A stretch of DNA of 64,000 bases, from assembly GCF_014636315.1 (NCBI RefSeq), contig NZ_BMED01000005.1, positions 124,001-188,000 of the forward strand, written 5' to 3'. Within the stretch, counting starts at the first letter, position 1; each line of letters opens with the position of its first letter. The notes beneath the pieces were generated by a model that saw only the letters and a program-made list of their open reading frames with translations, was not told the DNA's origin and made no database searches. This DNA is from Parundibacterium terreum. Its GTDB lineage: Bacteria; Pseudomonadota; Gammaproteobacteria; Burkholderiales; Burkholderiaceae_D. Below are positions 24,255 to 33,751 of this stretch, piece by piece. Both the position numbers and the translations under genes were made by a program.

Positions 24255-25034
24255 TTACTTGTAGTTGGCTTTGCGTTTTTCCAGGAAGGACTGTATGCCC
24301 TCCAGCGCATCACGATGATGCAGGCTCTCGACGAAGCTATGCTTCTCTGCCTCAAAATGCTGGGGCAGGGAATTGGTTTCAGCGTCGCTGATCAGGGTTT
24401 TGATGCGGGTAACCGCGTTGGGCGACAGTTCCGCCAGTTGGTCCGCCCACTCCAGTGCAGAACTGAGCGCGCTGCCATCTGGCACTAGTTTATTGACCAG
24501 GCCGAAATCATGCAGGCGGCTTGCCGGCACTGGCTTGCCTTCCATGATGATTTCTGTTGCCAATTGGCGCGGTAGTGCCTGTGTCAAAAACCAGGAGCCT
24601 CCGCCATCCGGTGTCAGGCCCACCTTGACATAGGCCATCACAAACTTTGCCGTGGTGCCCGCCACGATCAGGTCGCAAGCCAGTGCCAGCGAAAAGCCAG
24701 CACCGGCTGCCGCGCCTTCCACGGCGGCAATCACGGGTTTGCTGCAGTTACGCAGCGCATCTATCCAGCCGTTCAGATTGTCAATGGAATCCGCTTGCAC
24801 GGTCCTGTCCTTGCTGCGATTTTCCAGCAGTCGGTTCAGGTTGCCGCCGGAGCAGAAAAAATTGTCGGCGCCGGTCAGTATCACGACATCGATGGAATCG
24901 TCGCGCTCCGCGATGGAAAGCATTTCTATCGCTGCTGCATACATGTCGGGATGCAGCGCATTCTTGGCGCCGGGGTTGGACAAGGTCAGTATCAGGGTGC
25001 CGTTGTGGCGCGAAGACTTGAGTTCTGCAGACAT
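24255..25034 (-). CDS. Enoyl-CoA hydratase/isomerase family protein
   Basis: This 259-residue crotonase-fold protein begins MSAELKSSRHNGTLILTLSN. The frame stays open upstream to 25280, but that stretch crosses a terminator, so ATG 25034 is chosen. The oxyanion-hole segments are GADNFFCSGGNLN and VEGAAAGAGFSLALACD. VGLTPDGGGSWFL carries an Asp where classical hydratases have the second catalytic Glu; the first Glu position (AAAGAGFS) is also non-acidic. This pattern is more like the isomerase or PaaG-type branches. It forms an operon with the histidine phosphatase. Confidence 0.92.
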   Translation of the reverse strand: MSAELKSSRHNGTLILTLSNPGAKNALHPDMYAAAIEMLSIAERDDSIDVVILTGADNFFCSGGNLNRLLENRSKDRTVQADSIDNLNGWIDALRNCSKPVIAAVEGAAAGAGFSLALACDLIVAGTTAKFVMAYVKVGLTPDGGGSWFLTQALPRQLATEIIMEGKPVPASRLHDFGLVNKLVPDGSALSSALEWADQLAELSPNAVTRIKTLISDAETNSLPQHFEAEKHSFVESLHHRDALEGIQSFLEKRKANYK

Positions 25035-25075
25035 ATTGTTTTGTATTCCGGAGAAACTGCTACAAAATGAGCCTG

Positions 25076-25112
25076 GAGCCTGGCTGGGTGCAGCGGCGCC
25101 AGGCTCTTTTTT
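25076..25112 (-). terminator. Terminator following the small membrane protein gene
   Basis: The 9-bp stem GAGCCTGGC/GCCAGGCTC has a 13-nt loop. It is flanked by T-rich sequence on both strands, best on the plus side (TTTTTTAT). It separates the minus-strand gene ending at 25121 from the hydratase operon. Confidence 0.65.
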
Positions 25113-25120
25113 ATGATCCC

Positions 25121-25483
25121 TTATTCGGGCATGGCTTTGTTGACGTTCAAGTCCATCAAGCCTTTCAACAGCCTGTAGGCTTTCCATAGCCATGCGCAGA
25201 ACCAGACCAGGTAAGCCAGCGGGATGCCGATGATGGTCGCGAACAGCACCCCGCCGACAATGATCCACAGCAGATACCACCAGAAGGAGCGGATTTGCCA
25301 GCTATGGTGGCTATAGACGAAAGTGCCTGCGGCGTCGCCGCGTTTCAGGTAGCTGATGATCAGCGGGATCCAGGAAAAGGCACCGAGGGAAAATACCAGG
25401 CTCACTGCATGAAAAATATATAGCCACCAGGCCAGGTTTTTCATCGAGTTCAGTTTGTCGTCAAACACCAGCTCTTGAGTCAT
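25121..25483 (-). CDS. Small integral membrane protein (COG3671/DUF4870-like)
   Basis: This 120-residue protein has three hydrophobic segments: LAWWLYIFHAVSLVFSLGAF, then WIPLIISYL, and WWYLLWIIVGGVLFATIIGI, followed by YLVWFCAWLW. Between them is the polar RGDAAGTFVYSHHSWQIRSFW loop, typical of the COG3671 group. The gene stands alone between two longer genes. No function is known for the family; the family name is from pattern memory. Confidence 0.82.
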   Translation of the reverse strand: MTQELVFDDKLNSMKNLAWWLYIFHAVSLVFSLGAFSWIPLIISYLKRGDAAGTFVYSHHSWQIRSFWWYLLWIIVGGVLFATIIGIPLAYLVWFCAWLWKAYRLLKGLMDLNVNKAMPE

Positions 25484-25571
25484 TGATGCTCCATAGTTAT
25501 GTGAACAAGCTACTACATTACGACGGCTAACGGGAGATAGTACGACTGTATCCAGGTATTCTGCAAAGCTC

Positions 25572-26414
25572 CTAAGAAAACAGGTTCAGGATGCCATCTA
25601 ATCCGACAAAATTCAAGGCCACGTTGGCCTGGGCCCTGACGACGGGTTTGGCGCGGAAGGCGACCGACAAGCCGGCAATATGCATCATCTTCAGGTCGTT
25701 GGCGCCGTCACCCATGACGATGGCTTCGCTGGTTTCTATGCCCATCTCTATGCAGATGCGTTCCACCGTACGCTGCTTTTCATCCGCGTCGACGATGCCG
25801 CCTATAACCTTGCCGGTCAGCTTGCCGCTTTCTATTTCCAGGACGTTGGAATGGGTGTAATCCAGTCCCAGGCGGGTTTTCATGCGGTCGGTGAAGAAGG
25901 TAAAGCCGCCGGAGACCAGTAGGGTCTTCAGACCCGCAAACTGTACCGCATTCAGCATTTTTTGCGCACCCAGCGATAGCTGCAGGCGCTCGTCATACAC
26001 CTTTTGCAATGCACCTGCCTCCAGACCCTTGAGCAGTGCCACGCGGCGTATCAGGCTTTCGCGGAATTCGATTTCGCCGCGCATAGCGGCTTCCGTGATT
26101 TCGGCCACTTGCGGTTTCAGGCCCTGCATGTCAGCGATTTCATCGATGCATTCTATCGTGATCAACGTGGAATCCATGTCCATCGCCACCAGCTTGAAAT
26201 CGCTGAGCTTGCGCCCGGCATCGATGAAGGTCGCATCCAGTTGCGCCGCATAGGCTTCAGCTTCTATCTGCGCCCGCAGTTCGCCGGTATAGCTGAATCC
26301 TTCGCAGCGCATCGCATTTGCGTTGATGGAAACAATGCTGCGTGCATGCGTGAGTGCGGCAACACGTGCCAGGGTAGTGGGATCGGGATTGAGTCCCTGC
26401 AGGATCAGGTTCAT
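25572..26414 (-). CDS. serB: Phosphoserine phosphatase
   Basis: This 280-residue HAD hydrolase has an N-terminal ACT-like section of about 75 residues and then the catalytic motif DMDSTLITIECIDEIAD. The nucleophile is the first Asp and the acid the second. Next come LLVSGGFTFFTDRMKTRLG (motif II Ser) and VMGDGANDLKMMHIAGLSVAFRAKP (motif IV). Length and motif order are standard for SerB, the last step of serine synthesis. It lies directly downstream of mfd on the same strand with a 26-nt gap, a frequent order in this group. Confidence 0.97.
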   Translation of the reverse strand: MNLILQGLNPDPTTLARVAALTHARSIVSINANAMRCEGFSYTGELRAQIEAEAYAAQLDATFIDAGRKLSDFKLVAMDMDSTLITIECIDEIADMQGLKPQVAEITEAAMRGEIEFRESLIRRVALLKGLEAGALQKVYDERLQLSLGAQKMLNAVQFAGLKTLLVSGGFTFFTDRMKTRLGLDYTHSNVLEIESGKLTGKVIGGIVDADEKQRTVERICIEMGIETSEAIVMGDGANDLKMMHIAGLSVAFRAKPVVRAQANVALNFVGLDGILNLFS

Positions 26415-26440
26415 GGCAAAATCTTCAGTCTAGTTTAGTC

Positions 26441-29400
26441 TTAGTGCAATGCGCGCATCGTCGTCTTGACCTGGGCCACGCGGGAGGCCAGGTCAGGCAT
26501 ATTGGCAGTGATGCGCAACTTGTCCTGCCCATTCAGCTTGATGTGCTTGTTTTTCTGTACCAGCTCGATGATGCGCATGGCGTCAATCGGCGGCTGGGGT
26601 TCAAACTGCAGGGAAGCGGCTTCGCCGTGCACATCAATCTTGATGATGCCCAGCAGCTTGGCTGCTATGCGCAGCCTGTGCGTTTCCAGCAGCGCTTTCA
26701 CCGGTTCCGGCAATTTGCCGAAGCGGTCTATCAACTCTTCCTGCATATCGTCTATGGCATCCTGCTTGCTGCAATTGGCCAGGCGTTTATAGATGGACAG
26801 GCGTTCATGGACATCACCGCAAAAATCATTCGGCAGCAGGGCAGGGATATGCAGGTTGATCTCGGTCGTTGTGGACAGTGGCGCTGCCAGATCGGGTTCC
26901 TTGCCGTTTTTCAGCGAGCGTACCGCCTCATTGAGCATATCGGAATACATCTGGAAACCGATCTCATGCATTTCGCCCGACTGGTTGTCGCCCAGCACTT
27001 CACCAGCGCCGCGAATCTCCAGATCATGCATGGCCAGGTAAAAGCCGCTGCCCAGTTCTTCCATTTGCTGAATGGCATCCAGGCGGCGCGAGGCTTGCTT
27101 GGTCAGGCTTTGCAGGTCATGCACCAGCAGGTAGGCATAAGCCTGGTGATGTGAGCGGCCTACACGGCCGCGCAACTGGTGCAACTGTGCCAGGCCGAAC
27201 TTGTCGGCCCTGTGCATGATGATGGTGTTGGCGGTCGGTACGTCGATACCGGTTTCAATAATGGTCGTACACAGCAGGATATTATGCCGCTGCGCAACGA
27301 AATCACGCATGACCTTTTCCAGGTCCCGCTCATTCATCTGGCCGTGAGCGACTACGACGCGTGCTTCAGGCAGCAGGGCTTCCAGCATTGCCTTGCGGTT
27401 CTGGATAGTCTCTACCTCATTGTGCAGGAAATACACCTGGCCGCCGCGTTTCAGTTCGCGCAGGCAGGCTTCGCGTATTACCGATTCGCCCTCGCTGCGG
27501 ACAAAAGTCTTGATTGCCAGACGCTTCTGCGGGGCAGTTGCGATGATGGAAAAATCGCGCAAGCCTTCCAGCGCCATGCCCAGCGTACGCGGTATAGGGG
27601 TGGCGGTCAGTGTCAGTACATCAACCTCGGCGCGTAGCGCCTTCAGCGCTTCTTTCTGGCGCACGCCAAAGCGGTGCTCCTCGTCGATGATGACCAGGCC
27701 CAGGCGCGAGAACTTCACGTCATCCGACAATAGCTTGTGCGTGCCGATCACGATATCTATCGTGCCGTCGCCCATGCCTTTCATCGCTTGCGTAATTTCC
27801 TTGGAGGTGCGGAAACGTGACAACTCTGCAATGCGTACCGGCCAGTTGGCGAAACGGTCAGCGAAGGTCTGTGCATGTTGTTCCGCCAGCAGCGTGGTCG
27901 GCGCCAGGATGGCAACCTGCTTGCCACCCATGACGGCTACGAATGCCGCGCGCAGCGCAACCTCGGTCTTGCCAAAGCCGACGTCGCCGCAGATCAGCCT
28001 GTCCATAGGCTTGCCGGAGGTCATGTCTTCAATCACGGCCTTGATGGCAGCGGCCTGGTCGGCAGTTTCTTCAAAGCCGAAACTGTCGGCAAAGGTCTCG
28101 TAATCCCTGGCAGAATACTCAAACGCATGACCCTGGCGCAAAGCACGGCGCGCATACAGGTTCAGCAGTTCGGCAGCGGTATCGCGTATCTGCTGTGCGG
28201 CGCGGCGCTTGGCTTTTTCCCACTGGCCGGAACCTAGTGCATGCAAGGGCGCATCATCGGGAGATGCGCCGGAGTAGCGCGAGATTACGTGCAGTTGCGC
28301 GACCGGCACATAGAGTTTGGTGTCTTTGGCGTATTCCAGATGCAGGAACTCGGTTTCGCCTTCACCCAGGTCCATGCTGATCAGGCCCATGTAGCGGCCT
28401 ATGCCATGGTTGCTATGAACGACAGGATCGCCTATCTTCAGTTCGGACAGATCGCGCACCATGTGCTCGACCTGCGTCACGGCCTCCTGTTTTTTGCGTC
28501 CTATCCGTTTTCCCGAGCCGGCATACAGCTCGGTTTCTGTAATGAAGGCGAGGTCTTCGGCCAGCATGAAACCGGCGTGCAAAGGCGCGACGCCCAGCAC
28601 CAGCTTGGAATCTGAGGTAATGAAGTCGGTATAGCCTTCACACAGATCCAGGCTGATATTGTATTCGGTGAAGTATTGCTGCAGGGTTTCGCGCCGGCCC
28701 AGAGTTTCAGCGCAGATCATCACGCGCTTGCCGGTTTGCAGCAGGAAAGAACGCAGATTGGTCAGCGGATCGTCGGCCCGGCGGTTGACTGCGACATCGG
28801 GAATGGGCGCCGATATTTCCGACGCTGCGCCGCCACTTTGTATGGCCCAGCGAGGATGCGGTTTCAAGGTCGCGAAAAAATCTTCATCGCGCAGGAACAG
28901 CGATTCCGGCGGCAGGATGGGCCGCTCGCGGTCGGATTTCAGGAATTGATAGCGGGAGCGGGTATCTACCCAGAAGCGCTGAATAGCCTCGTCAATATCG
29001 CCGACCAGCGCAAACGTCGTTTCCTTGGGCAGGTAGTTGAACAGCGTGGCTGTTTCTTCAAAAAACAGCGGCAGATAGTATTCAATACCGGCAGACGCGA
29101 TACCGTTGCCAATATCCTTGTAGATTGCGGAACGGGAAGGATCCCCCTCGAATTGCTCGCGCCAGCGGCTGCGGAATGCAGTGCGTGCTGCCTCATCCAT
29201 GGGAAATTCACGGCCGGGCAACAGACGCACTTCCTTGACGGGGTACAGCGAGCGCTGGCTGTCGGCATCAAAAGTGCGTATGGTTTCTATCGTGTCGCCA
29301 AACAGGTCCAGCCGGTAGGGCAGTGCAGAACCCATGGGAAACAGGTCGATCAGTCCGCCACGCACCGAATATTCGCCCGGCGACATCACTTGTGAAACAT

Positions 29401-29869
29401 GGGTATAGCCAGCCAGCGTCAACTGGGTTTTCAGCCTGGCTTCATCCAGGGTTTCGCCCTGCTTGAAAAAGAAGGTATAGGCCGCCAGGAAAGACGGCGG
29501 AGCCATTCTTACCACCGCGGAAGTGACCGGTACGATCAGCACGTCGCAATGGCCGCTTTGTATCTCGTACAGCGTGGCCAGGCGTTCGGAGACCAGGTCC
29601 TGATGCGGGGAAAAGGCGTCGTAAGGCAGGGTTTCCCAATCCGGCAGCAGATGGCAGCGCAAGCTATGGGCCGCACCAAACCAGGGAATTTCATCCAGCA
29701 GACGCTGGCCGTCGGTCGCATTGGCGACAAATACCGTCAACAGGCGTTGCTGGGCTTTCAGGGAGGCGGCTGCCTGCGCCAGTGCGTAAGCGTCGGCGGA
29801 GCCATGAAGCTGGGGTAAAGCTACTCTGTGTCCGGCCTTGGGTAAAGCTTTTATGAGATCAAATGACAT
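26441..29869 (-). CDS. mfd: Transcription-repair coupling factor
   Basis: This 1142-residue protein has the usual Mfd length. The N-terminal UvrB-like modules start MSFDLIKALPKAGHRVALP. The RNA polymerase-interacting (CarD-like) domain is around residues 475-570 (LKIGDPVVHSNHGIGRYMGL). RecG-like helicase motifs follow: Walker A GDVGFGKTEVALRAAF near 626 and DEEHRFGVRQKE near 726. TATPIPRTLGMALEGLRDFS and QLRGRVGRSHHQAYAYLL complete the motor, and a C-terminal TRCF domain closes the protein. It removes RNA polymerase stalled at lesions and recruits UvrA. It is divergent from ispD. Confidence 0.98.
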   Translation of the reverse strand: MSFDLIKALPKAGHRVALPQLHGSADAYALAQAAASLKAQQRLLTVFVANATDGQRLLDEIPWFGAAHSLRCHLLPDWETLPYDAFSPHQDLVSERLATLYEIQSGHCDVLIVPVTSAVVRMAPPSFLAAYTFFFKQGETLDEARLKTQLTLAGYTHVSQVMSPGEYSVRGGLIDLFPMGSALPYRLDLFGDTIETIRTFDADSQRSLYPVKEVRLLPGREFPMDEAARTAFRSRWREQFEGDPSRSAIYKDIGNGIASAGIEYYLPLFFEETATLFNYLPKETTFALVGDIDEAIQRFWVDTRSRYQFLKSDRERPILPPESLFLRDEDFFATLKPHPRWAIQSGGAASEISAPIPDVAVNRRADDPLTNLRSFLLQTGKRVMICAETLGRRETLQQYFTEYNISLDLCEGYTDFITSDSKLVLGVAPLHAGFMLAEDLAFITETELYAGSGKRIGRKKQEAVTQVEHMVRDLSELKIGDPVVHSNHGIGRYMGLISMDLGEGETEFLHLEYAKDTKLYVPVAQLHVISRYSGASPDDAPLHALGSGQWEKAKRRAAQQIRDTAAELLNLYARRALRQGHAFEYSARDYETFADSFGFEETADQAAAIKAVIEDMTSGKPMDRLICGDVGFGKTEVALRAAFVAVMGGKQVAILAPTTLLAEQHAQTFADRFANWPVRIAELSRFRTSKEITQAMKGMGDGTIDIVIGTHKLLSDDVKFSRLGLVIIDEEHRFGVRQKEALKALRAEVDVLTLTATPIPRTLGMALEGLRDFSIIATAPQKRLAIKTFVRSEGESVIREACLRELKRGGQVYFLHNEVETIQNRKAMLEALLPEARVVVAHGQMNERDLEKVMRDFVAQRHNILLCTTIIETGIDVPTANTIIMHRADKFGLAQLHQLRGRVGRSHHQAYAYLLVHDLQSLTKQASRRLDAIQQMEELGSGFYLAMHDLEIRGAGEVLGDNQSGEMHEIGFQMYSDMLNEAVRSLKNGKEPDLAAPLSTTTEINLHIPALLPNDFCGDVHERLSIYKRLANCSKQDAIDDMQEELIDRFGKLPEPVKALLETHRLRIAAKLLGIIKIDVHGEAASLQFEPQPPIDAMRIIELVQKNKHIKLNGQDKLRITANMPDLASRVAQVKTTMRALH

Positions 29870-29913
29870 TAGTGAATGACAGCTATGGTCTGCAAAAGAG
29901 CCACAGACCCGAT

Positions 29914-29943
29914 TTGACTTTAGAATGAGAGCTACATTATAAA
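29914..29943 (+). promoter_or_regulatory. Probable sigma-70 promoter of ispD
   Basis: TTGACT (29914-29919), an 18-bp spacer and TATAAA (29938-29943), each one change from consensus, lie 49 nt before the ispD start. Confidence 0.6.
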
Positions 29944-29992
29944 CGAAGGCGTATTTTGAAAGCCTTTACATTTACCGCTCAGCTATCACTTA

Positions 29993-30742
29993 ATGAATAG
30001 TCCCCAAAGCCTCAAAAAATCTGGTCAGGCCCGTTATTTTGCACTGATCCCTGCCGCTGGCGTCGGTTCCCGCATGGGTGGCGCCACCCCGAAGCAATAT
30101 TTAAGCTTGTCCGGTGTGCCTATCCTGCAACATACGGTGGACGCCTTCCTGAATACACCGCAAATCGCGCACACTGCCGTAGTGGTCAGTGCCGAGGATG
30201 GCTATGTGGATGACGCACTTGGCGTTTCTTCCTTGGCCCGGGCTGATTTGTCCGTTTTCAGATGCGGCGGCGATACCCGCAAGGAATCGGTCAGGAATGG
30301 ACTGGAAGCGCTGAAAAACCTGCCCGGCCTTGAGATTGCAGAGGATGACTGGGTCCTGGTGCATGATGCGGCCCGGCCGGGACTGACCCCGGCCTTGATC
30401 GCCAAACTGATACAGCAGGTGGCGGACCATGCGGTAGGCGGCTTGCTGGCTTTGCCGGTAGTGGATACCGTCAAACGGGTGGCGGGCGGCACAGTCACTA
30501 CGGTGCCAAGGGATGGCTTGTGGCTGGCACAGACGCCGCAGATGTTCCGCTACCGTGTACTCTGCGATGCATTGGATGCAGCTTCCGAGGTCACTGATGA
30601 GGCCAGTGCGATCGAGGCTGCCGGGCTTGTGCCTTTATTGGTTGAGGGGCACGCGCGCAATTTAAAAGTGACCTTGCCGTCTGATCTTGCCTTGGCGCAA
30701 TTATATGTATCCGGGCAAAATGACGGCGTAAAGCAAAACTGA
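29993..30742 (+). CDS. ispD: 2-C-methyl-D-erythritol 4-phosphate cytidylyltransferase
   Basis: This 249-residue protein has the CTP-binding start IPAAGVGSRMGGATPKQYL, then GGDTRKESVRNGLEAL, VLVHDAARPGLTP and DGLWLAQTPQMFR. This is the full set of IspD motifs. It carries out the third step of the MEP isoprenoid pathway: MEP + CTP gives CDP-ME. ispD is usually followed directly by ispF. Here an unrelated secreted protein gene lies between them on the same strand. Confidence 0.97.
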   Translation: MNSPQSLKKSGQARYFALIPAAGVGSRMGGATPKQYLSLSGVPILQHTVDAFLNTPQIAHTAVVVSAEDGYVDDALGVSSLARADLSVFRCGGDTRKESVRNGLEALKNLPGLEIAEDDWVLVHDAARPGLTPALIAKLIQQVADHAVGGLLALPVVDTVKRVAGGTVTTVPRDGLWLAQTPQMFRYRVLCDALDAASEVTDEASAIEAAGLVPLLVEGHARNLKVTLPSDLALAQLYVSGQNDGVKQN

Positions 30743-30822
30743 TGCAATTGGCTGGTGCGCAGGATTACGAATAGCAGGCATATAAGCAAGCATACAAGCA
30801 GGTTCATAAAAAAGGAGGAGCA

Positions 30823-31812
30823 ATGCGATTCAAGTGGAACATGGCGCGTCTGGCGCTGTGCGCGTTGTTGATTGCAGCCTCGTCGCTGCAGGCCAGCGCG
30901 GCGGATCTTTCGTTGGCGCAAAGAGCGCAGGCGGCACAATCGACTGCGGAGGGTAGCCAAAGCTGCCGCTCGGCCAAGCCGTTTTATTGGGAAATAGGCG
31001 ATGCCGAAAAAACCTTGGCGCACGGCCGGGTCGGCTTGCGGGCGCCGCAGGCGGATACGCTGATGCCGATTGCATCGTCCTCCAAATGGATCTATGCGGC
31101 ATACGTAGCGGAATTACGGGCAGGGAAGCTGACAGCCGAGGATATTGAATTCCTGACCTTTCGCAGCGGATATACGCGCTTCAAACGCTGCCTGTCGTCC
31201 GATACCGTTGATAGCTGCCTGAAAACCCTGACGAATGGAAATCAGGATGCTGCCACCAAAGGAAAATTTTTTTATAATGGTGGCCATATGCAAAAGCATG
31301 CGGCGCTGAATGGCTTGGGTGCGCTGGATAATCATGCTCTCGCGGCGCAAATGCGCAAGGTACTGGGAACCGGCATTCCCGTGTCTTTTAGCCAGCCTCA
31401 GCTTGCGGGCGGCATTGTCGGCAGCGCCAGCACCTATGCCGATTTTCTGCGCATGCTGTTATCCGGCAAGCTGGCGCTGTCTTCCATGCTGGGGTCGCAT
31501 GCAGTCTGCACCAACCCTGCAACTTGCGATCAGGCGGCGAGTACGCCTATCCCGTCGCGCCTGAGCTGGCATTACAGCCTGGGGCACTGGGTGGAAGACG
31601 ATCCGCAAAATGGCGATGGCGCATTCAGCAGTGCCGGCCTATTCGGTTTTTATCCCTGGATAGATGCCAGCCGGACCTACTATGGGGTGATTGCGCGCGC
31701 CAACTTGCTGGGTGCCATATTGAGTGGTGAGGGCCAGCGGCCAGCGCTGGAATCTGTCGAATGCGGACATCAGATACGCAAGGCCTGGGCCACTGGTGCG
31801 GCGCAGGGCTGA
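30823..31812 (+). CDS. Secreted serine-hydrolase-like (beta-lactamase/PBP fold) protein
   Basis: This 329-residue protein has a clear signal peptide (MRFKWNMARLALCALLIAASSLQASAAD region, cleavage after ASA). The mature part contains PIASSSKWIYAAYV, which fits the SxxK nucleophile motif of beta-lactamase and penicillin-binding-fold hydrolases. FFYNGGHMQKHAALNGLG lies where these proteins have YxN followed by a helix. A KTG-like third motif is not evident. Cysteines (SCRS, KRCLSS, DSCLK, AVCTNPATCD) may form disulfides in the periplasm. AGGAGG precedes the ATG. It lies between ispD and ispF. The substrate is unknown and antibiotic hydrolysis is not implied. Confidence 0.82.
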   Translation: MRFKWNMARLALCALLIAASSLQASAADLSLAQRAQAAQSTAEGSQSCRSAKPFYWEIGDAEKTLAHGRVGLRAPQADTLMPIASSSKWIYAAYVAELRAGKLTAEDIEFLTFRSGYTRFKRCLSSDTVDSCLKTLTNGNQDAATKGKFFYNGGHMQKHAALNGLGALDNHALAAQMRKVLGTGIPVSFSQPQLAGGIVGSASTYADFLRMLLSGKLALSSMLGSHAVCTNPATCDQAASTPIPSRLSWHYSLGHWVEDDPQNGDGAFSSAGLFGFYPWIDASRTYYGVIARANLLGAILSGEGQRPALESVECGHQIRKAWATGAAQG

Positions 31813-31872
31813 ATGACATAAAGCCTGCATGGTCGGGCAAGAAGAGCACTTTTAATTTGAAGCAAGGATGCA

Positions 31873-32394
31873 ATGACTACACCAACACCATCGTTACCAC
31901 CGATACCGCCGATGCCACCATTTCGCATAGGCCAGGGCTATGATTGCCACGCGCTGGTGCCGGGGCGCAAACTGATCATTGGCGGCGTAACTATTCCGCA
32001 CAGCACCGGCTTGCTGGGGCATTCCGATGCGGATGTCTTGCTGCATGCGATCACCGATGCGCTATTTGGCGCGGCTGGACTGGGCGACATAGGCCGGCAT
32101 TTTCCAGATACCGACAAGCAGTTTTCAGGTGCCGATTCGCGTGTCTTGCTGCGTGAGTGCGCTGCCCGCGTACGCCAGGCCGGTTATCTGATCGGTAATG
32201 TGGATGCAACCATCATCGCTCAGGCGCCGAAAATGGCGCCGCATATAGGCTCCATGGTGGAAAACATCGCAGCCGACCTGGGCCTGGATGCAAACAGGGT
32301 CAATATCAAGGCCAAGACCAACGAGCGTCTGGGCTATCTGGGCAGGGAAGAGGGCATTGCTTCAGAAGCAATAGCGCTGGTCTTTAATGCCTAG
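31873..32394 (+). CDS. ispF: 2-C-methyl-D-erythritol 2,4-cyclodiphosphate synthase
   Basis: The IspF core starts [16 protein letters not shown], with the zinc ligands Asp and His. It continues with [35 protein letters not shown] and [18 protein letters not shown]. With 173 residues it is slightly longer than usual because of a proline/threonine-rich leader ([15 protein letters not shown]). AAGGATG before ATG 31873 supports the long form; ATG 31912 would give the typical length. It forms cyclic MEcPP in the MEP pathway. Confidence 0.97.
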   Translation: MTTPTPSLPPIPPMPPFRIGQGYDCHALVPGRKLIIGGVTIPHSTGLLGHSDADVLLHAITDALFGAAGLGDIGRHFPDTDKQFSGADSRVLLRECAARVRQAGYLIGNVDATIIAQAPKMAPHIGSMVENIAADLGLDANRVNIKAKTNERLGYLGREEGIASEAIALVFNA

Positions 32395-32445
32395 ACGTAC
32401 TAAACTGAAAGTGTAAATATTCCCAGAGCCAAAAGGAGACCGGGC

Positions 32446-32718
32446 ATGGACAGAGAAAATCTGAAGGACTTACTGAAGCAACTGCATGAAGGTCTTAATT
32501 CCACCGATGAAGTGGATGGCGAGCTCAAAACCTTGCTGCAGGAACTGGATGGCGATATCCAGCATCTGCTGAGCGCCGAGAAATCGCCGGATGATCCTAT
32601 CTTTGCGGGATTGACCGAACGCTCGCAGGCTTTATCTGCGCAGTTTGCTGCCAAGCATCCGCGCCTGGAGCCGGTGCTGAGGGAGTTGGGTGGGATGCTG
32701 GAAAAGATAGGCGTCTGA
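32446..32718 (+). CDS. DUF4404 family protein
   Basis: This 90-residue acidic helical protein starts MDRENLKDLLKQLHEGLNS and contains LLQELDGDIQHLL and RLEPVLRELGGMLEKIGV, the pattern of DUF4404. It is probably a small coiled-coil dimer; no enzymatic residues stand out. AAGGAGA precedes the ATG. It follows ispF by 51 nt, ends at a strong terminator, and so is probably the last gene of the ispD transcript. Confidence 0.88.
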   Translation: MDRENLKDLLKQLHEGLNSTDEVDGELKTLLQELDGDIQHLLSAEKSPDDPIFAGLTERSQALSAQFAAKHPRLEPVLRELGGMLEKIGV

Positions 32719-32757
32719 AGCCATTGCAGGCGGTGCTTATTTTCTGCATCTGCAAAC

Positions 32758-32785
32758 AAAAGCGCCCGAAAGGGCGCTTTTTTCT
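32758..32785. terminator. Bidirectional terminator between DUF4404 and LysR genes
   Basis: The 10-bp stem AAAAGCGCCC/GGGCGCTTTT with a GAAA tetraloop has T-runs on both strands. It serves the converging genes. Confidence 0.93.
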
Positions 32786-32800
32786 TGTGCAAAGATTTTT

Positions 32801-33727
32801 TTAATTTGCAAATTTAGCTGTCCACTTGCGCTCGAAATCCATGTCCTGGAAATGCTGGACGATAAAATCAATGAAGACCCTGGTTCTGGCGGGCAGGTGG
32901 CTGCGATTCTGGTACGCGATATTGATCGCCAGCCGCGGCAAGTCCCAGTCGTCCAGCACCGGCACCAGGCGGCCGGCAACAACGTCGTCAAAGACTATGT
33001 AGTTGGGCTGGACCAGGATGCCCAGGCCTTCCAGTGCCGCTGAGCGCAAGATCTGGCCGTCGTTGGCTTCCAACAGGCTCTGCACTTTGACGATCCTGGT
33101 CTTGCCATCGCGGCTGAGGTGCAATTCGCTGGGGTTGTTGGCATGGGTGTAGGTCAGCAGCTTATGGGCGGATAGTTCTTCCAGCCTGGTTGGCGTGCCG
33201 TTGCGCGCAAGATAGGCCGGGGATGCGGCCAGGATGCGCCGGGTCCACGCCAGCTTGCGCACGGTGATATTGGAATCGGATTCATATTCCTTGGTCCTGA
33301 TTGCGATGTCTATGCCGCTCTCTATGAGGTCGAAGTAGCGGTTTGCCGCATCCAGTTGCACATTAATTTGCGGATAGCGCCGCGTAAATTCCGGTAGCAG
33401 CGGTGCAATATGCTTCATGCAAAATGACAGTGACCCGGTAATTCGCAAGGTGCCGCTGGCGACGACCGTGGTTGCGCTGGTGGTGGCTTCCGCCTCTTTC
33501 ATGTCGGCCAGTATGCTCTTGCAGCGCCGGTAAAAAATCTCGCCGGCCTGTGTCAGCCCTAGCCGCCTGGTGTTGCGTTCCACCAGTCGGGCGTTCAGCC
33601 GGTTTTCCAGCGAGACCAGTCCGCGGCTGGCTGCCGCATTGGACATGCCCAGGGCCTCTGCCGCGCGGGACAGGCTGCCCAGCTCCGCCGTTTGTACAAA
33701 CAGCTCAAATTCGCTCCAGCGATCCAT
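32801..33727 (-). CDS. LysR-type transcriptional regulator of the hydroxyquinol genes
   Basis: This 308-residue protein has an N-terminal winged helix (LSRAAEALGMSNAAASRGLVSLE region) and a C-terminal effector domain (ATTVVASGTLRITGSLSFCM onward) typical of LysR proteins. It is transcribed away from the dioxygenase gene, with 130 nt between. A symmetrical T-N11-A site in that gap is the likely operator. By the usual LysR logic it would activate the dioxygenase and reductase genes in response to a pathway intermediate and repress itself. Confidence 0.93.
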   Translation of the reverse strand: MDRWSEFELFVQTAELGSLSRAAEALGMSNAAASRGLVSLENRLNARLVERNTRRLGLTQAGEIFYRRCKSILADMKEAEATTSATTVVASGTLRITGSLSFCMKHIAPLLPEFTRRYPQINVQLDAANRYFDLIESGIDIAIRTKEYESDSNITVRKLAWTRRILAASPAYLARNGTPTRLEELSAHKLLTYTHANNPSELHLSRDGKTRIVKVQSLLEANDGQILRSAALEGLGILVQPNYIVFDDVVAGRLVPVLDDWDLPRLAINIAYQNRSHLPARTRVFIDFIVQHFQDMDFERKWTAKFAN

Positions 33728-33751
33728 GTTCCTCTACTCTCAGCTTCTCAG

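Noticed and set aside
30823-31812. Antibiotic-resistance beta-lactamase
   Set aside because: Only the SxxK motif is convincing, the other active-site motifs are unclear, and the context is isoprenoid genes.
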